Positions 49,922-58,618 of a DNA stretch of 64,000 bases are shown here, one piece after another. The translations under genes and the position numbers were made by a program. Numbering within the stretch: the stretch's first letter is position 1; each line of letters starts with the position of its first letter. The notes beneath the pieces are model-generated. The model had not been told where the DNA came from. It did no database searches and saw nothing but the letters and a program-made list of their open reading frames with translations. Source of the stretch: Nocardioides luteus (GTDB lineage: Bacteria; Actinomycetota; Actinomycetes; Propionibacteriales; Nocardioidaceae). The DNA lies in assembly GCF_000960475.2 (NCBI RefSeq), contig NZ_JZDQ02000007.1:116054-180053 (forward strand), read 5' to 3'.

Positions 49922-50627
49922 GCAAACAGTCAAACCGATTCGGCGCGCCAACGCCATGGAGCTCGTCCTCGCCGAGCTGCGCTCGGAGATCGAGTCCGGC
50001 ACCTTCCCGGTCGGCACCCGGCTGCCGTCCGAGGCGACCCTGGTCCGCGATCTGGGGGTCAGCCGTCCGGTCGTCCGCGAGGCGCTGCGGGCGCTGCAGG
50101 CGCTCGGCATGACCGAGTCCCACACCGGCCGGGGCACGTTCGTGATCTCCGAGCGGGCCGCTGACAACCCGACCTTCGGCAGCTACTCCGCACGTGATCT
50201 GGTCGAGGCGCGCCGCCATGTCGAGGTCCCGGCCGCCGGGTACGCAGCGGCCCGGCACAGCGGCGACGACCTCGACGAGATGCGCAGCCTGCTCGAGCGG
50301 ATGGAGCGCGAGGAGGACGGCGCCGTCTGGGTCGCCCTCGACTCGCTGTTCCACATCGCCATCGCCCGCGCCTCGGCCAACCCCGTCTTCGGAAAGGTGA
50401 TCGAGGAGATCCGCGAGGCCCTGGCCACCCAGTCCGCCCTGCTCAACAAGCTCGACGAGAGGCGGCGTACGGCCTCTGACGCCGAGCACCGCCTGATCGT
50501 CGACGCCATCGCCTCCGGGTCCTCCGAGACCGCCGAGGCGGCGATGCGCGCCCATCTTGAGCACGTCGACGGCGCGCTCGGAGACATCGTCCGCGACCCC
50601 ACCACCGACAGGAACACCGACCGATGA
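49905..50627 (+). CDS. FadR-type GntR transcriptional regulator
   Basis: This is a 240-residue GntR regulator of the FadR/VanR group. The winged helix spans about 16-80 (LVLAELRSEIESGTFPVGTRLPSEATLVRDLGVSRPVVREALRALQALGM). An FCD-like all-helical ligand domain follows, with EARRHVEVPAAGYAAARH, LDSLFHIAIARASANPVF and a final EAAMRAHLEHVDGAL. The metal-binding D/H set of FCD domains appears partly present. ATG 49905 is chosen from the predicted start site; GTG 49881 is an alternative. It is coupled to the amino-acid permease gene (ATGA) and lies in its own operon with asparagine-use genes. Confidence 0.85.
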   Translation: MNLSDRQTVKPIRRANAMELVLAELRSEIESGTFPVGTRLPSEATLVRDLGVSRPVVREALRALQALGMTESHTGRGTFVISERAADNPTFGSYSARDLVEARRHVEVPAAGYAAARHSGDDLDEMRSLLERMEREEDGAVWVALDSLFHIAIARASANPVFGKVIEEIREALATQSALLNKLDERRRTASDAEHRLIVDAIASGSSETAEAAMRAHLEHVDGALGDIVRDPTTDRNTDR

Positions 50628-52051
50628 CACTGCCATCCTCCACTGGCACCGAAGCACCACCCCAGATCACCGACGCCGGTGACGACGGCTACGGCAAGTC
50701 GCTGACGCCGCGCCACATCACCATGATCGCGATCGGCGGCGCCATCGGCACCGGCCTGTTCCTCGGCGCCGGCGGGCGCCTGGCCAGCGCCGGACCCTCC
50801 CTCGCCATCGCGTACGCCGCGTGCGGCCTCGTCGCGTTCATCGTGGTGCGCTGCCTCGGTGAGCTGATCCTCTACCGTCCCTCCTCGGGAGCCTTCGTCT
50901 CCTACGCCCGCGAGTTCCTCGGCGAGAAGGGCGCCTACACCGCGGGCTGGATGTACTTCCTGAACTGGTCGACCACCGGCATCGCCGACATCACCGCGAT
51001 CGCCCTCTACGCCCACTACTGGTCGTTCTTCGCGCCGGTCCCGCAGTGGGTGCTCGCCCTGGGCGCCCTGGTGATCGTGCTGACCCTCAACCTGCTCTCG
51101 GTCCGCCTCTTCGGCGAGATGGAGTTCTGGTTCGCACTCATCAAGGTGGCCACCCTGGTGGTCTTCATGGCGATCGCGATCTTCCTCATCGTCACCCGGC
51201 ACCCGATCGACGGCACCACCCCCGGACCGCAGCTGATCCTCGACCACGGCGGCATGTTCCCCTCCGGGGTGCTCCCGATGGTCCTGGTCGTCCAGGGCGT
51301 CATCTTCGCCTACGCCTCCATCGAGCTGGTCGGTGTCGCCGCCGGCGAGACCGCGGACCCGCGCCGAGTCATGCCCCGGGCGATCAACACGATCATCTGG
51401 CGCATCGGCATCTTCTACGTCGGCTCGGTCGTGCTGCTCGCGATGCTGCTGCCGTGGTCGTCCTACTCCGCCGACGAGAGCCCGTTCGTGACCGTGCTGT
51501 CCCGGGTCGGCGTGTCCGGTGCGGGCGACGTGATGAACCTGGTGGTCCTCACCGCCGCGATGTCGAGCCTCAACTCCGGGCTCTACTCCACCGGCCGGAT
51601 CCTGCGCTCGCTCGCCGCCGCCGGCACCGCGCCCCGCTTCGCCGCGGCGATGAACCGGCACAAGGTGCCGTACGGCGGGATCCTGATGACCGCCGCCGTC
51701 TGCGTCCTCGGTGTCGGGCTCAACTACGTCGTGCCCGCCCAGGCGTTCGAGATCGTCCTCAACCTGGCCTCGGTCGGCATCATCGCGACCTGGGCGATCA
51801 TCCTGATCAGCCACACGCTCTTCGTACGCCGCAGCCGCGCCGGCGAGGTCGAGCGACCCTCCTTCCGGGTGCCGCGCTCGCCGTTCCCGCAGCTCGTCGC
51901 GCTGGCCTTCCTCGCCCTGGTGCTGATCCTGATGTTCTTCGACCACGTCGGCCGGATCACCCTGCTCGCGATGCCGGTGCTGCTGGTGCTGCTGGTCGGG
52001 GGTTGGTTCCTCGTCCGCGACCGCATCGACACCTCCGCGATGGAGGTGTGA
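50624..52051 (+). CDS. amino-acid permease, asparagine type (AnsP-like)
   Basis: This 475-residue APC-superfamily permease has about twelve helices. Near the N-terminus it has the AAT consensus LTPRHITMIAIGGAIGTGLFLGAGGRLASAGPS, then FVSYAREFLGEKGAYTAGWMYFLNW and FAYASIELVGVAAGETADPRRVMPRAINTI. The neighbouring asparaginase and aspartase genes indicate asparagine as the likely substrate (inference from context). Its start overlaps the GntR stop and its stop overlaps the asparaginase start (TGATG). Confidence 0.88.
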   Translation: MTLPSSTGTEAPPQITDAGDDGYGKSLTPRHITMIAIGGAIGTGLFLGAGGRLASAGPSLAIAYAACGLVAFIVVRCLGELILYRPSSGAFVSYAREFLGEKGAYTAGWMYFLNWSTTGIADITAIALYAHYWSFFAPVPQWVLALGALVIVLTLNLLSVRLFGEMEFWFALIKVATLVVFMAIAIFLIVTRHPIDGTTPGPQLILDHGGMFPSGVLPMVLVVQGVIFAYASIELVGVAAGETADPRRVMPRAINTIIWRIGIFYVGSVVLLAMLLPWSSYSADESPFVTVLSRVGVSGAGDVMNLVVLTAAMSSLNSGLYSTGRILRSLAAAGTAPRFAAAMNRHKVPYGGILMTAAVCVLGVGLNYVVPAQAFEIVLNLASVGIIATWAIILISHTLFVRRSRAGEVERPSFRVPRSPFPQLVALAFLALVLILMFFDHVGRITLLAMPVLLVLLVGGWFLVRDRIDTSAMEV

Positions 52052-53055
52052 TGAGCCTGCCCCACCTGGTGACACCGGTCGCCGACGCTGCTCCGATGCG
52101 GGTGCCGGCGCACCAGCCCCTGGTCGAGCTCTGGCGCGGCGAGATGGTCGAAGGCGTCCACCACGGCTCGGCCGTCCTCCTCGACCCCGACGGCCGGGTA
52201 CGCCTGGCCGTGGGTGACATCGAGGCGGCGTTCTACCCGCGGTCGGCCGCCAAGCCGATGCAGGCGGTCGCAATGGTGCGCGCCGGGCTCGACGTCGGCG
52301 ACGACCTGCTCGCCCTCGCCGCGGCCAGCCACTCCGGCGAGGTGTTCCACCTCGCCGGCGCGCGCCGGCTGCTCGCCTCCGCCGGCTTGGGCGAGGACGC
52401 CCTGCAGAACCCGCCGGACCTGCCCTACGACCCGGTCGAGCGGGAGAGCTGGCTGCGCGCCGACGGGCAGCGGAGCCGCCTCGCCCACAACTGCTCGGGC
52501 AAGCACGCCGCGATGGTCGCGACCTGCGCAGCGGCGGGCTGGGCGCACGATCGCTACCTCGATCCCGAGCACCCGCTCCAGGTCGCCGTCCGCGCCACCG
52601 TCGAGGACCTCACCGGGCAACGGGTCGCGACCGTCACCGCGGACGGCTGCGGCACCCCGCTGTTCGGCATCTCGCTGTACGGGCTCGCCCGCGCCGCCCA
52701 GCGTCTCGTGCTCGCTCCCGAGGGCGGCGCCGAGCACCGGGTCGCCGCGGCGATGCGCCGTCATCCCGAGATGGTCGCCGGCAGCCGCCGGGACGTCACC
52801 ACGCTGATGCAGGCCGTGCCCGGGCTGCTGGCCAAGGACGGGTTCGAAGGGGTCCAGGTCGCCGCCCTGCCCGACGGCACCAGCCTCGCGCTCAAGGTCG
52901 CCGACGGTGCCGACCGGGCCCGCCTGCCCGCGCTGCTCGCCCTGCTGGCCGAGGGCGGGGTCGCTCCCGACGTGCTCGCCCCGTTCGCGCCCACCGGTCT
53001 GCGCCCCGCCGCAGCGCTCACCCCGACACCTCTCGATACGACGGAGAAGCCATGA
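52051..53055 (+). CDS. asparaginase II (L-asparaginase, Rhizobium/Ornithinibacter type)
   Basis: The 334-residue protein is of the asparaginase II family, unrelated to the E. coli AnsA/AnsB fold. Landmarks are FYPRSAAKPMQAVAMVRAG (about 61-79), AAASHSGEVFHL, LAHNCSGKHAAMVATCAAAGW with the catalytic Ser/Lys region, TADGCGTPLFGISLYGLARAAQ, and HPEMVAGSRRDVTTLMQAVPG. It hydrolyses asparagine to aspartate and ammonia. It is coupled to the permease gene by TGATG and to the aspartase gene by ATGA. Confidence 0.9.
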   Translation: MSLPHLVTPVADAAPMRVPAHQPLVELWRGEMVEGVHHGSAVLLDPDGRVRLAVGDIEAAFYPRSAAKPMQAVAMVRAGLDVGDDLLALAAASHSGEVFHLAGARRLLASAGLGEDALQNPPDLPYDPVERESWLRADGQRSRLAHNCSGKHAAMVATCAAAGWAHDRYLDPEHPLQVAVRATVEDLTGQRVATVTADGCGTPLFGISLYGLARAAQRLVLAPEGGAEHRVAAAMRRHPEMVAGSRRDVTTLMQAVPGLLAKDGFEGVQVAALPDGTSLALKVADGADRARLPALLALLAEGGVAPDVLAPFAPTGLRPAAALTPTPLDTTEKP

Positions 53056-54497
53056 CCTCACCGACCCGCCGCGAGCACGACCTGCTCGGCGATCTCGACG
53101 TCCCCGCGGGGGCCTACTGGGGCGTCCACACCGCCCGGGCCCGCGCCAACTTCCCCATCACCGGCACCACGATCGGCACCTACCCGCACCTGGTGAACGC
53201 GCTCAGCGCCGTCAAGGAGGCCGCCGCGCTCGCCAACCTCGAGCTCGGTCTCCTCGACGCCGAGCGCGCCCAGGCGATCGCGGCCGCGTGCCAGGAGATC
53301 CGGACCGGTGCGCTGCACGACCAGTTCGTCGTCGACGTCATCCAGGGTGGCGCCGGCACCTCGACCAACATGAACGCCAACGAGGTCATCGCCAACCGTG
53401 CCCTCGAGCTCCTCGGTCACGACAAGGGCAGCTACGACAGGCTCCACCCCAACGAGCACGTCAACCTCAGCCAGTCGACCAACGACGCCTATCCCACCGC
53501 CGTCAACATCGCGACGATCATCGCGGTCGGCGCGCTGGCCGACGCCATGCGCGTCCTCGAGGACGCCTTCGCCGCGAAGGCCGAGGAGTTCGCCGGCATC
53601 CTCAAGATGGGACGTACGCAGCTCCAGGATGCCGTGCCGATGACCGTCGGCCAGGAGTTCCGCACCTACGCGGTGATGCTGGGGGAGGACCGCCTGCGAC
53701 TGCAGGAGGCCGTCACCCTCCTGCACGAGATCAACCTGGGCGCGACCGCGATCGGCACCGGGCTCAACGCGCCCGCGGGCTACGCCGAGATCGCCCGCCG
53801 TCACCTCGCCGAGATCACCGGGCTGCCGCTGGTCACCGCACCGGACCTGATCGAGGCGACCCAGGACTGCGGGGCGTTCGTCCATCTCTCCGGCGTGCTC
53901 AAGCGGGTCGCGGTCAAGGTCTCCAAGACCTGCAACGACCTGCGGCTGCTCTCCTCCGGACCGCGGGCCGGGCTCGGTGAGATCAACCTGCCCCCGATGC
54001 AGGCCGGCTCCTCGATCATGCCGGGCAAGGTCAACCCGGTCATCCCGGAGGTCGTCAACCAGGTCGCGTTCGAGGTCATCGGCAACGACGTCACCGTCAC
54101 CATGGCCGCCGAGGCGGGCCAGCTCCAGCTCAACGCGTTCGAGCCGGTCATCCTGCACTCGCTGGTCGCCAGCATCACCCACCTGGCCGCCGCCTGCCGG
54201 GTGCTCGCCGAGCGCTGCGTACGCGGCATCACGGTCAACGGCGAGCTGACCCGCGCCCAGGTCGAGCGCTCCATCGGGCTCGTCACCGCGCTCAACCCCG
54301 AGATCGGGTATGTCGCCGCGACCGAGATCGCCCGGGACGCGCTCAGCAGCGGTCGTGGCGTGGCCGAGCTGATCCTCGAGCGTGGCCTGGTCTCGCCCGA
54401 GCGGCTCGCTCACCTGCTCCGCCCCGAGCAGCTCGCCCACCCCGCAAGCACCCCGGGCGCAGCCGAGCTGGTCGCCTCGGACGGCGACGGATCGTAG
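53052..54497 (+). CDS. aspA: aspartate ammonia-lyase
   Basis: This 481-residue fumarase/aspartase-family enzyme has a GTSTNMNANEVIANRA segment, the HVNLSQSTNDAYPTAVNIA strand, and the flexible-loop signature GSSIMPGKVNPVIPEVVNQV with the catalytic Ser. It deaminates aspartate to fumarate and NH4+, finishing the asparagine catabolism encoded by this operon and feeding the TCA cycle. In the order seen (regulator, permease, asparaginase, aspartase) the operon converts external asparagine to fumarate plus two ammonia. Confidence 0.93.
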   Translation: MTSPTRREHDLLGDLDVPAGAYWGVHTARARANFPITGTTIGTYPHLVNALSAVKEAAALANLELGLLDAERAQAIAAACQEIRTGALHDQFVVDVIQGGAGTSTNMNANEVIANRALELLGHDKGSYDRLHPNEHVNLSQSTNDAYPTAVNIATIIAVGALADAMRVLEDAFAAKAEEFAGILKMGRTQLQDAVPMTVGQEFRTYAVMLGEDRLRLQEAVTLLHEINLGATAIGTGLNAPAGYAEIARRHLAEITGLPLVTAPDLIEATQDCGAFVHLSGVLKRVAVKVSKTCNDLRLLSSGPRAGLGEINLPPMQAGSSIMPGKVNPVIPEVVNQVAFEVIGNDVTVTMAAEAGQLQLNAFEPVILHSLVASITHLAAACRVLAERCVRGITVNGELTRAQVERSIGLVTALNPEIGYVAATEIARDALSSGRGVAELILERGLVSPERLAHLLRPEQLAHPASTPGAAELVASDGDGS

Positions 54498-54555
54498 TCA
54501 GGTTGTCGGCAGGTTCCTCCTGACAGGCTGGCAGCACGCCTACGAAGGAGTCCCC

Positions 54556-55035
54556 GTGTTCGATCTCGTCAACGGTCTGCCCGTCCATCCCCTGGTCGTC
54601 CACGCGGTGGTGGTCCTGCTGCCGCTGTCGATCATCGGAACGATCGCGATCGCCGTCCGCCCGGGCTGGCGGGTCCGCTACGGGAATCTGGTGGTGGCCA
54701 CCTCGCTGGTGGCGACGATCCTGGTGCCGGTGGCCTCCTCGAGCGGTGAGGCGTTGCAGAGTCGCGTCGGCAACCCGGGTGAGCATGCCGAGCTGGGTGA
54801 CCAGCTCATCTGGTTCGCGCTTCCGGTGCTGATTCTCGGCGCGGTGCTGGTCTGGATGTCACACAGACAGCACCGCGCCGACAGTGCCGCGAGTGCTCGG
54901 GGAGGGCATCGCGCGGTCACCGTCGTCGCCGCGCTGGCGGTGCTGGCCGGGCTCGCGGCCGGCGTCCAGGTGTACCGCGTCGGCGACTCCGGGGCACGGG
55001 CCGCGTGGGGTGACCAGGTCAGCGCGCCCCGCTGA
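54556..55035 (+). CDS. DUF2231 family membrane protein
   Basis: This 159-residue four-helix membrane protein starts FDLVNGLPVHPLVVHAVVVLLPLSIIGTIAI, with the HPLVVHxPV-type signature of DUF2231. Its second part has EALQSRVGNPGEHAELGDQLIWFALPVLILGAVL; the His residues could bind haem or metal. Homologues are often near respiratory or stress genes, with no proven function. A GTG start 5 bases after AAGGAG is preferred over longer frames. A two-component system starts 14 bases downstream in the same direction, so the three may be co-transcribed. Confidence 0.85.
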   Translation: MFDLVNGLPVHPLVVHAVVVLLPLSIIGTIAIAVRPGWRVRYGNLVVATSLVATILVPVASSSGEALQSRVGNPGEHAELGDQLIWFALPVLILGAVLVWMSHRQHRADSAASARGGHRAVTVVAALAVLAGLAAGVQVYRVGDSGARAAWGDQVSAPR

Positions 55036-55049
55036 GGCATGATCGAGTC

Positions 55050-55712
55050 GTGGCCAGGGTCGGGATCTGTGAGGACGACGCCGACGTCCGCCGAGTCCTG
55101 ACCGAGGGTCTGCGGCTGGCGGACCACGAGGTGGTGGTCAGCCGGAACGGGCGTGAGGCGATGGCGGCGTTCGCGACCCCGGGCAGCGTCGAGGTGCTGA
55201 TCATCGACATCGGCCTCCCGGACGCGGACGGCCGCGACGTGTGCCAGGCGTTGCGTACGGCAGGCCAGCACGCACCCGTGCTCTTCCTGACCGCGTTGGA
55301 CGGCGTCCACGACCGGATCTCGGGGTTCCACGCCGGCGGCGACGACTACGTCGCCAAGCCGTTCGCCATCGGCGAGGTGCTGGTGCGCGTCGACGCCCTC
55401 CTCAAGCGGACGCGACCGGCTCCGACGACTCCGACGGGGCTGGTGATGGACCCGGAGCGGTTCTCGGTGCGCACCAGCGACGGGGAGGCCCGGCTGACCC
55501 CCACCGAATACCGGATCCTGGCCGCCCTGGCGGCCACGCCCGGTGCGGTGGTGCGGCGCCGGGCCGTGGTGGCGGCGGGCTGGCCGGACGGCGCGATCGT
55601 CTCGGAGAACACCCTGGACTCCTACATCCGCCGGGTCCGGGTCAAGCTCGAGACGGCGGGGTCGCCCGTCGAGCTGGTGACGGTACGCGGCGTCGGGTTC
55701 GTGCTGCGGTGA
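55050..55712 (+). CDS. OmpR-family response regulator
   Basis: The 220-residue protein has a receiver domain (1-118: ICEDDADVRRVLTEGL acidic pocket, phospho-acceptor Asp53 in IIDIGLPDADG, VLFLTALDG, conserved Lys in DDYVAKPFAIGEVL) and a winged-helix DNA-binding domain (about 125-218: EARLTPTEYRILAALAATPGAVVRRRAVVAAGWPDG, YIRRVRVKLETAGSPVELVTVRGVGFVL). It uses a GTG start. It is coupled to the sensor kinase by GTGA and lies directly behind the DUF2231 gene; the signal and target are not inferable. Confidence 0.92.
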   Translation: MARVGICEDDADVRRVLTEGLRLADHEVVVSRNGREAMAAFATPGSVEVLIIDIGLPDADGRDVCQALRTAGQHAPVLFLTALDGVHDRISGFHAGGDDYVAKPFAIGEVLVRVDALLKRTRPAPTTPTGLVMDPERFSVRTSDGEARLTPTEYRILAALAATPGAVVRRRAVVAAGWPDGAIVSENTLDSYIRRVRVKLETAGSPVELVTVRGVGFVLR

Positions 55713-57040
55713 CCAGGCCGTGGGAGCGACTGCTCGGGCGCAGCCTGCGCGCCCGGGTGGCGTGGAGCACCGCCGCGGTGACCGCGGTCGTGATGGTGGC
55801 GATGGTCGGCGCGGTGGGGTTCATCATCTCCGGGCTCACCACGCACCAGATCGACGCGGCGCTCGGCTCCCGGGTCGAGGCCACGGCGGAGAGCCTCCGC
55901 GTGGACGCCGGTGGCGACCTAGCGCTGGCTCCGTCGCAGGCCGACGACGTCGACGACCGGGTCTGGGTCTTCGACGCCGAGGGTGGCCTCGTCGCCGGAC
56001 CGCCCCTGGTGGCGGGGCAGTCGGCTCCGGTGCGATCGCTGTCGGGAGCCATCACGGAGACGACGCTGGTACGCGGCGAGCGTCGCTACCTGGCACGTCC
56101 CGTCCGTGTCGAGGGCACCCGGGACACGACGGCGGTCCTCGTCGCCTCCGAGAGCGTGGAACCCTACGAGCGGACCCGCGACGTCGCGCTGATCTCCCTG
56201 CTCGCCCTGGGCGCGGTGGTGGTGGCCGGCACCGCCGCGTTGTCGGCGTGGACGGTCGGACGGACACTGCGGCCCGTGCACCGGATGACCGCTCTCGCCG
56301 CCGACTGGTCCGAACGCGATCTGGAGACCCGATTCGATCTGACCGAGGGCAGCGACGAGTTCACCGAGCTCGGCAACACCCTCGACGCGCTCCTGGACAG
56401 GGTGGCCACGGCGTTGCGGGACGAGCAGCGGCTCACCGCCGAGCTCGCGCACGAGCTGCGTACGCCGCTGACCGCGATCCGCGGCGAGGCCGAGCTCGGC
56501 CGGATGGCGACACCGGCGGACGAGCGCTACGTGCGGATCATCGAGCTCGTCGACCGGCTCTCGGCCAGCATCACGACCCTGCTCGCCCTCGCCCGGAACC
56601 GGACCGGGTCGACCCTGCGCGCCGACCCTGCCGAGGTCATGGCGGATCTGACCGCCGCGCTGCCCACCCATGGTGTCGACGTCGTGATCGACATCCCGCC
56701 CGGCCGGCACCTGGTCGCGGCACCCCCGGAGCTCGTCGAACGAGCCGTGGCTCCGGTCCTGGACAACGCCGTACGTCACGCGAACCGGCGCGTGGTGATC
56801 GGAGCCGTCGAGTCGGAGAACACGATCGGGATCACCGTGACCGACGACGGGCCGGGCGTGGACCCGGATCACCGCGAGACGATCTTCGAGGCGGGCACCC
56901 GGTTCACCGACGACGACGCCGACGGTGCCGGCCTGGGGCTCACCCTTGCCCGGCGGGTGGCCGTCGCCGCCGGTGGCGACGTCCGGCTCGTCTCGACCGC
57001 GGGACCGACGACGTTCGAGATCCGCTTCCCGCGCTGGTGA
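55709..57040 (+). CDS. two-component sensor histidine kinase
   Basis: This 443-residue kinase has one helix near the N-terminus (about 18-42), an extracytoplasmic sensor domain (about 43-148), a second helix (about 150-175), HAMP (TVGRTLRPVHRMTALAADWSERDLETRF), the phospho-acceptor region LTAELAHELRTPLTAIRGEAELG and an ATPase domain with PVLDNAVRHANRRVVIG (N box), VTDDGPGVDPDHRETIFEAG and GLGLTLARRVAVAAGG. A GTG start overlaps the response regulator stop (GTGA). The compact sensor domain has no recognised family. The gene is followed by the CRP-like site of the glycolate operon. Confidence 0.92.
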   Translation: MTRPWERLLGRSLRARVAWSTAAVTAVVMVAMVGAVGFIISGLTTHQIDAALGSRVEATAESLRVDAGGDLALAPSQADDVDDRVWVFDAEGGLVAGPPLVAGQSAPVRSLSGAITETTLVRGERRYLARPVRVEGTRDTTAVLVASESVEPYERTRDVALISLLALGAVVVAGTAALSAWTVGRTLRPVHRMTALAADWSERDLETRFDLTEGSDEFTELGNTLDALLDRVATALRDEQRLTAELAHELRTPLTAIRGEAELGRMATPADERYVRIIELVDRLSASITTLLALARNRTGSTLRADPAEVMADLTAALPTHGVDVVIDIPPGRHLVAAPPELVERAVAPVLDNAVRHANRRVVIGAVESENTIGITVTDDGPGVDPDHRETIFEAGTRFTDDDADGAGLGLTLARRVAVAAGGDVRLVSTAGPTTFEIRFPRW

Positions 57041-57052
57041 TTCCGATGCCGG

Positions 57053-57105
57053 GTGACGTGAGTCACAGGAAACCATTGCCCTCGCCGCGCCACTTGCCCT
57101 AAAGT
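57053..57105 (+). promoter_or_regulatory. CRP/GlxR-like site and promoter of the glycolate operon
   Basis: GTGAC-GTGA-GTCAC (57053-57066) contains GTGA-N6-TCAC, the core of the CRP/GlxR site. TTGCCC (57076-57081) and TAAAGT (57100-57105), 18 bases apart, form a plausible promoter before glcD. The site is about 52 bases upstream of the predicted start, a position used by activators. Confidence 0.55.
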
Positions 57106-57151
57106 TCCAGGGGGCAGAAGGAAGATTCCGCGATACGAAATCGAGGGAGCC

Positions 57152-58618
57152 ATGGGCCTGACACCACTGGAGACTCTGATCCGGCGGGCGCGGGCGCTCC
57201 TCCCCGAGGACGGCGTGATCACCGACCACGCCCGGCTGCGGACGTACGAGTGCGACGGGCTGGCCCACTACCGGGTCACCCCGGCGCTCGTGGTGATCCC
57301 GGAGACCGCCGAGCAGCTCGCCGCGATCGTGCGGTGCTGTGCCGAGCTGCAGATCCCGTACGTCGCCCGCGGATCCGGCACGGGGCTCTCCGGTGGCAGC
57401 CTGCCGCATGCCGAGGGTGTCCTGGTGGTCACCTCGCGGCTGCGGGCCATCAAGGAGGTCCGGCGCGAGGACCAACGCGCCGTCGTCGAGCCCGGCGTCA
57501 TCAACCTCGACGTCACCCGGGCGGCGACCCCGGTGGGCTACTACTACGCGCCGGACCCCTCCAGCCAGCAGGTTTGCTCGATCGGGGGCAACGTGGCGGA
57601 GAATTCCGGCGGTGCCCACTGCCTCAAGTACGGCTTCACGACCAACCACGTGCTCGCCGCCGAGCTCGTCGCCGCCGACGGAGACCGCGTACGCCTCGGT
57701 GGGGACGCTCCCGACAGCCCCGGCTACGACCTACTCGGCGCCGTCGTCGGCTCGGAGGGCACCCTCGGGATCGTCACCGAGGTGACGGTGCGGCTGGTGC
57801 GGCTGCCGGAGAAGGTGGTCACCCTGCTGGTGGGCTTCGACTCCACCGACCGCGCCGGCGCCGCGGTGTCGGCCATCATCGCAGCCGGCATCGTACCGGC
57901 GGCGATCGAGATGATGGACGCGCTCGCGATCGAGGCCGCCGAGGCCGCGGTGCACTGCGGCTACCCCGACGGCGCGGGCGCGGTGCTGGTCATCGAGCTC
58001 GACGGCCCGGCCGCCGAGGTGGACGCGGAGTACGCCGACGTGGTCCGGCTCTGCGGGGAGACCGGTGCCTTCGAGATCCGCACCGCGAAGACGCCCGAGG
58101 AGCGGTTCCTGATCTGGAAGGGCCGCAAGTCGGCCTTCGCCGCCGTCGGCCGGATCAGCCCCGACTACATCGTGCAGGACGGCGTCATCCCGCGGACCGC
58201 CCTGCCCGAGGTGCTGCGTGCGATCACCGAGCTCTCCGAGCGTTCCGGCGTACGCGTCGCCAACGTCTTCCACGCCGGCGACGGCAACCTGCACCCGCTT
58301 GTGCTCTTCGACGACGCCGTGCCGGGAGCCGGGGAGGCCGCCGAAGAGGTCAGCCGCGGAATCCTCGACCTCTGCCTGCAGCATGGCGGCTCGATCACCG
58401 GCGAGCACGGCGTCGGTGCCGACAAGGCGGCCCACATGCCGAAGATGTACGCCGCCGAGGACCTCGACACCATGCAGCTGGTCCGCTGCGCCTTCGACCC
58501 GGACCGGATCTCCAACCCGGGCAAGATCTTCCCGACCCCGCGGCTGTGCGGCGAGCGCCCCGGCCGGCGGCAGGGCGCGCATCCGCTCCAGGAGGCCGGC
58601 GTGGCGGAGGTCTTCTGA
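57152..58618 (+). CDS. glcD: glycolate oxidase subunit GlcD (FAD-linked)
   Basis: This is a 488-residue FAD-binding type-4 oxidase. The FAD part has VVIPETAEQLAAIVRCCAEL, VARGSGTGLSGGSLPHAEG, SIGGNVAENSGGAHCLKYGFTTNHV and VVGSEGTLGIVTEVTVRLV. The C-terminal cap has FHAGDGNLHPLVLFD and GSITGEHGVGADKAAHM with the catalytic His. It oxidises glycolate (or lactate) to glyoxylate with electrons passed to GlcF. It is coupled to glcE by TGATG. A CRP-like site precedes it, which suggests regulation by carbon state. Confidence 0.93.
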   Translation: MGLTPLETLIRRARALLPEDGVITDHARLRTYECDGLAHYRVTPALVVIPETAEQLAAIVRCCAELQIPYVARGSGTGLSGGSLPHAEGVLVVTSRLRAIKEVRREDQRAVVEPGVINLDVTRAATPVGYYYAPDPSSQQVCSIGGNVAENSGGAHCLKYGFTTNHVLAAELVAADGDRVRLGGDAPDSPGYDLLGAVVGSEGTLGIVTEVTVRLVRLPEKVVTLLVGFDSTDRAGAAVSAIIAAGIVPAAIEMMDALAIEAAEAAVHCGYPDGAGAVLVIELDGPAAEVDAEYADVVRLCGETGAFEIRTAKTPEERFLIWKGRKSAFAAVGRISPDYIVQDGVIPRTALPEVLRAITELSERSGVRVANVFHAGDGNLHPLVLFDDAVPGAGEAAEEVSRGILDLCLQHGGSITGEHGVGADKAAHMPKMYAAEDLDTMQLVRCAFDPDRISNPGKIFPTPRLCGERPGRRQGAHPLQEAGVAEVF

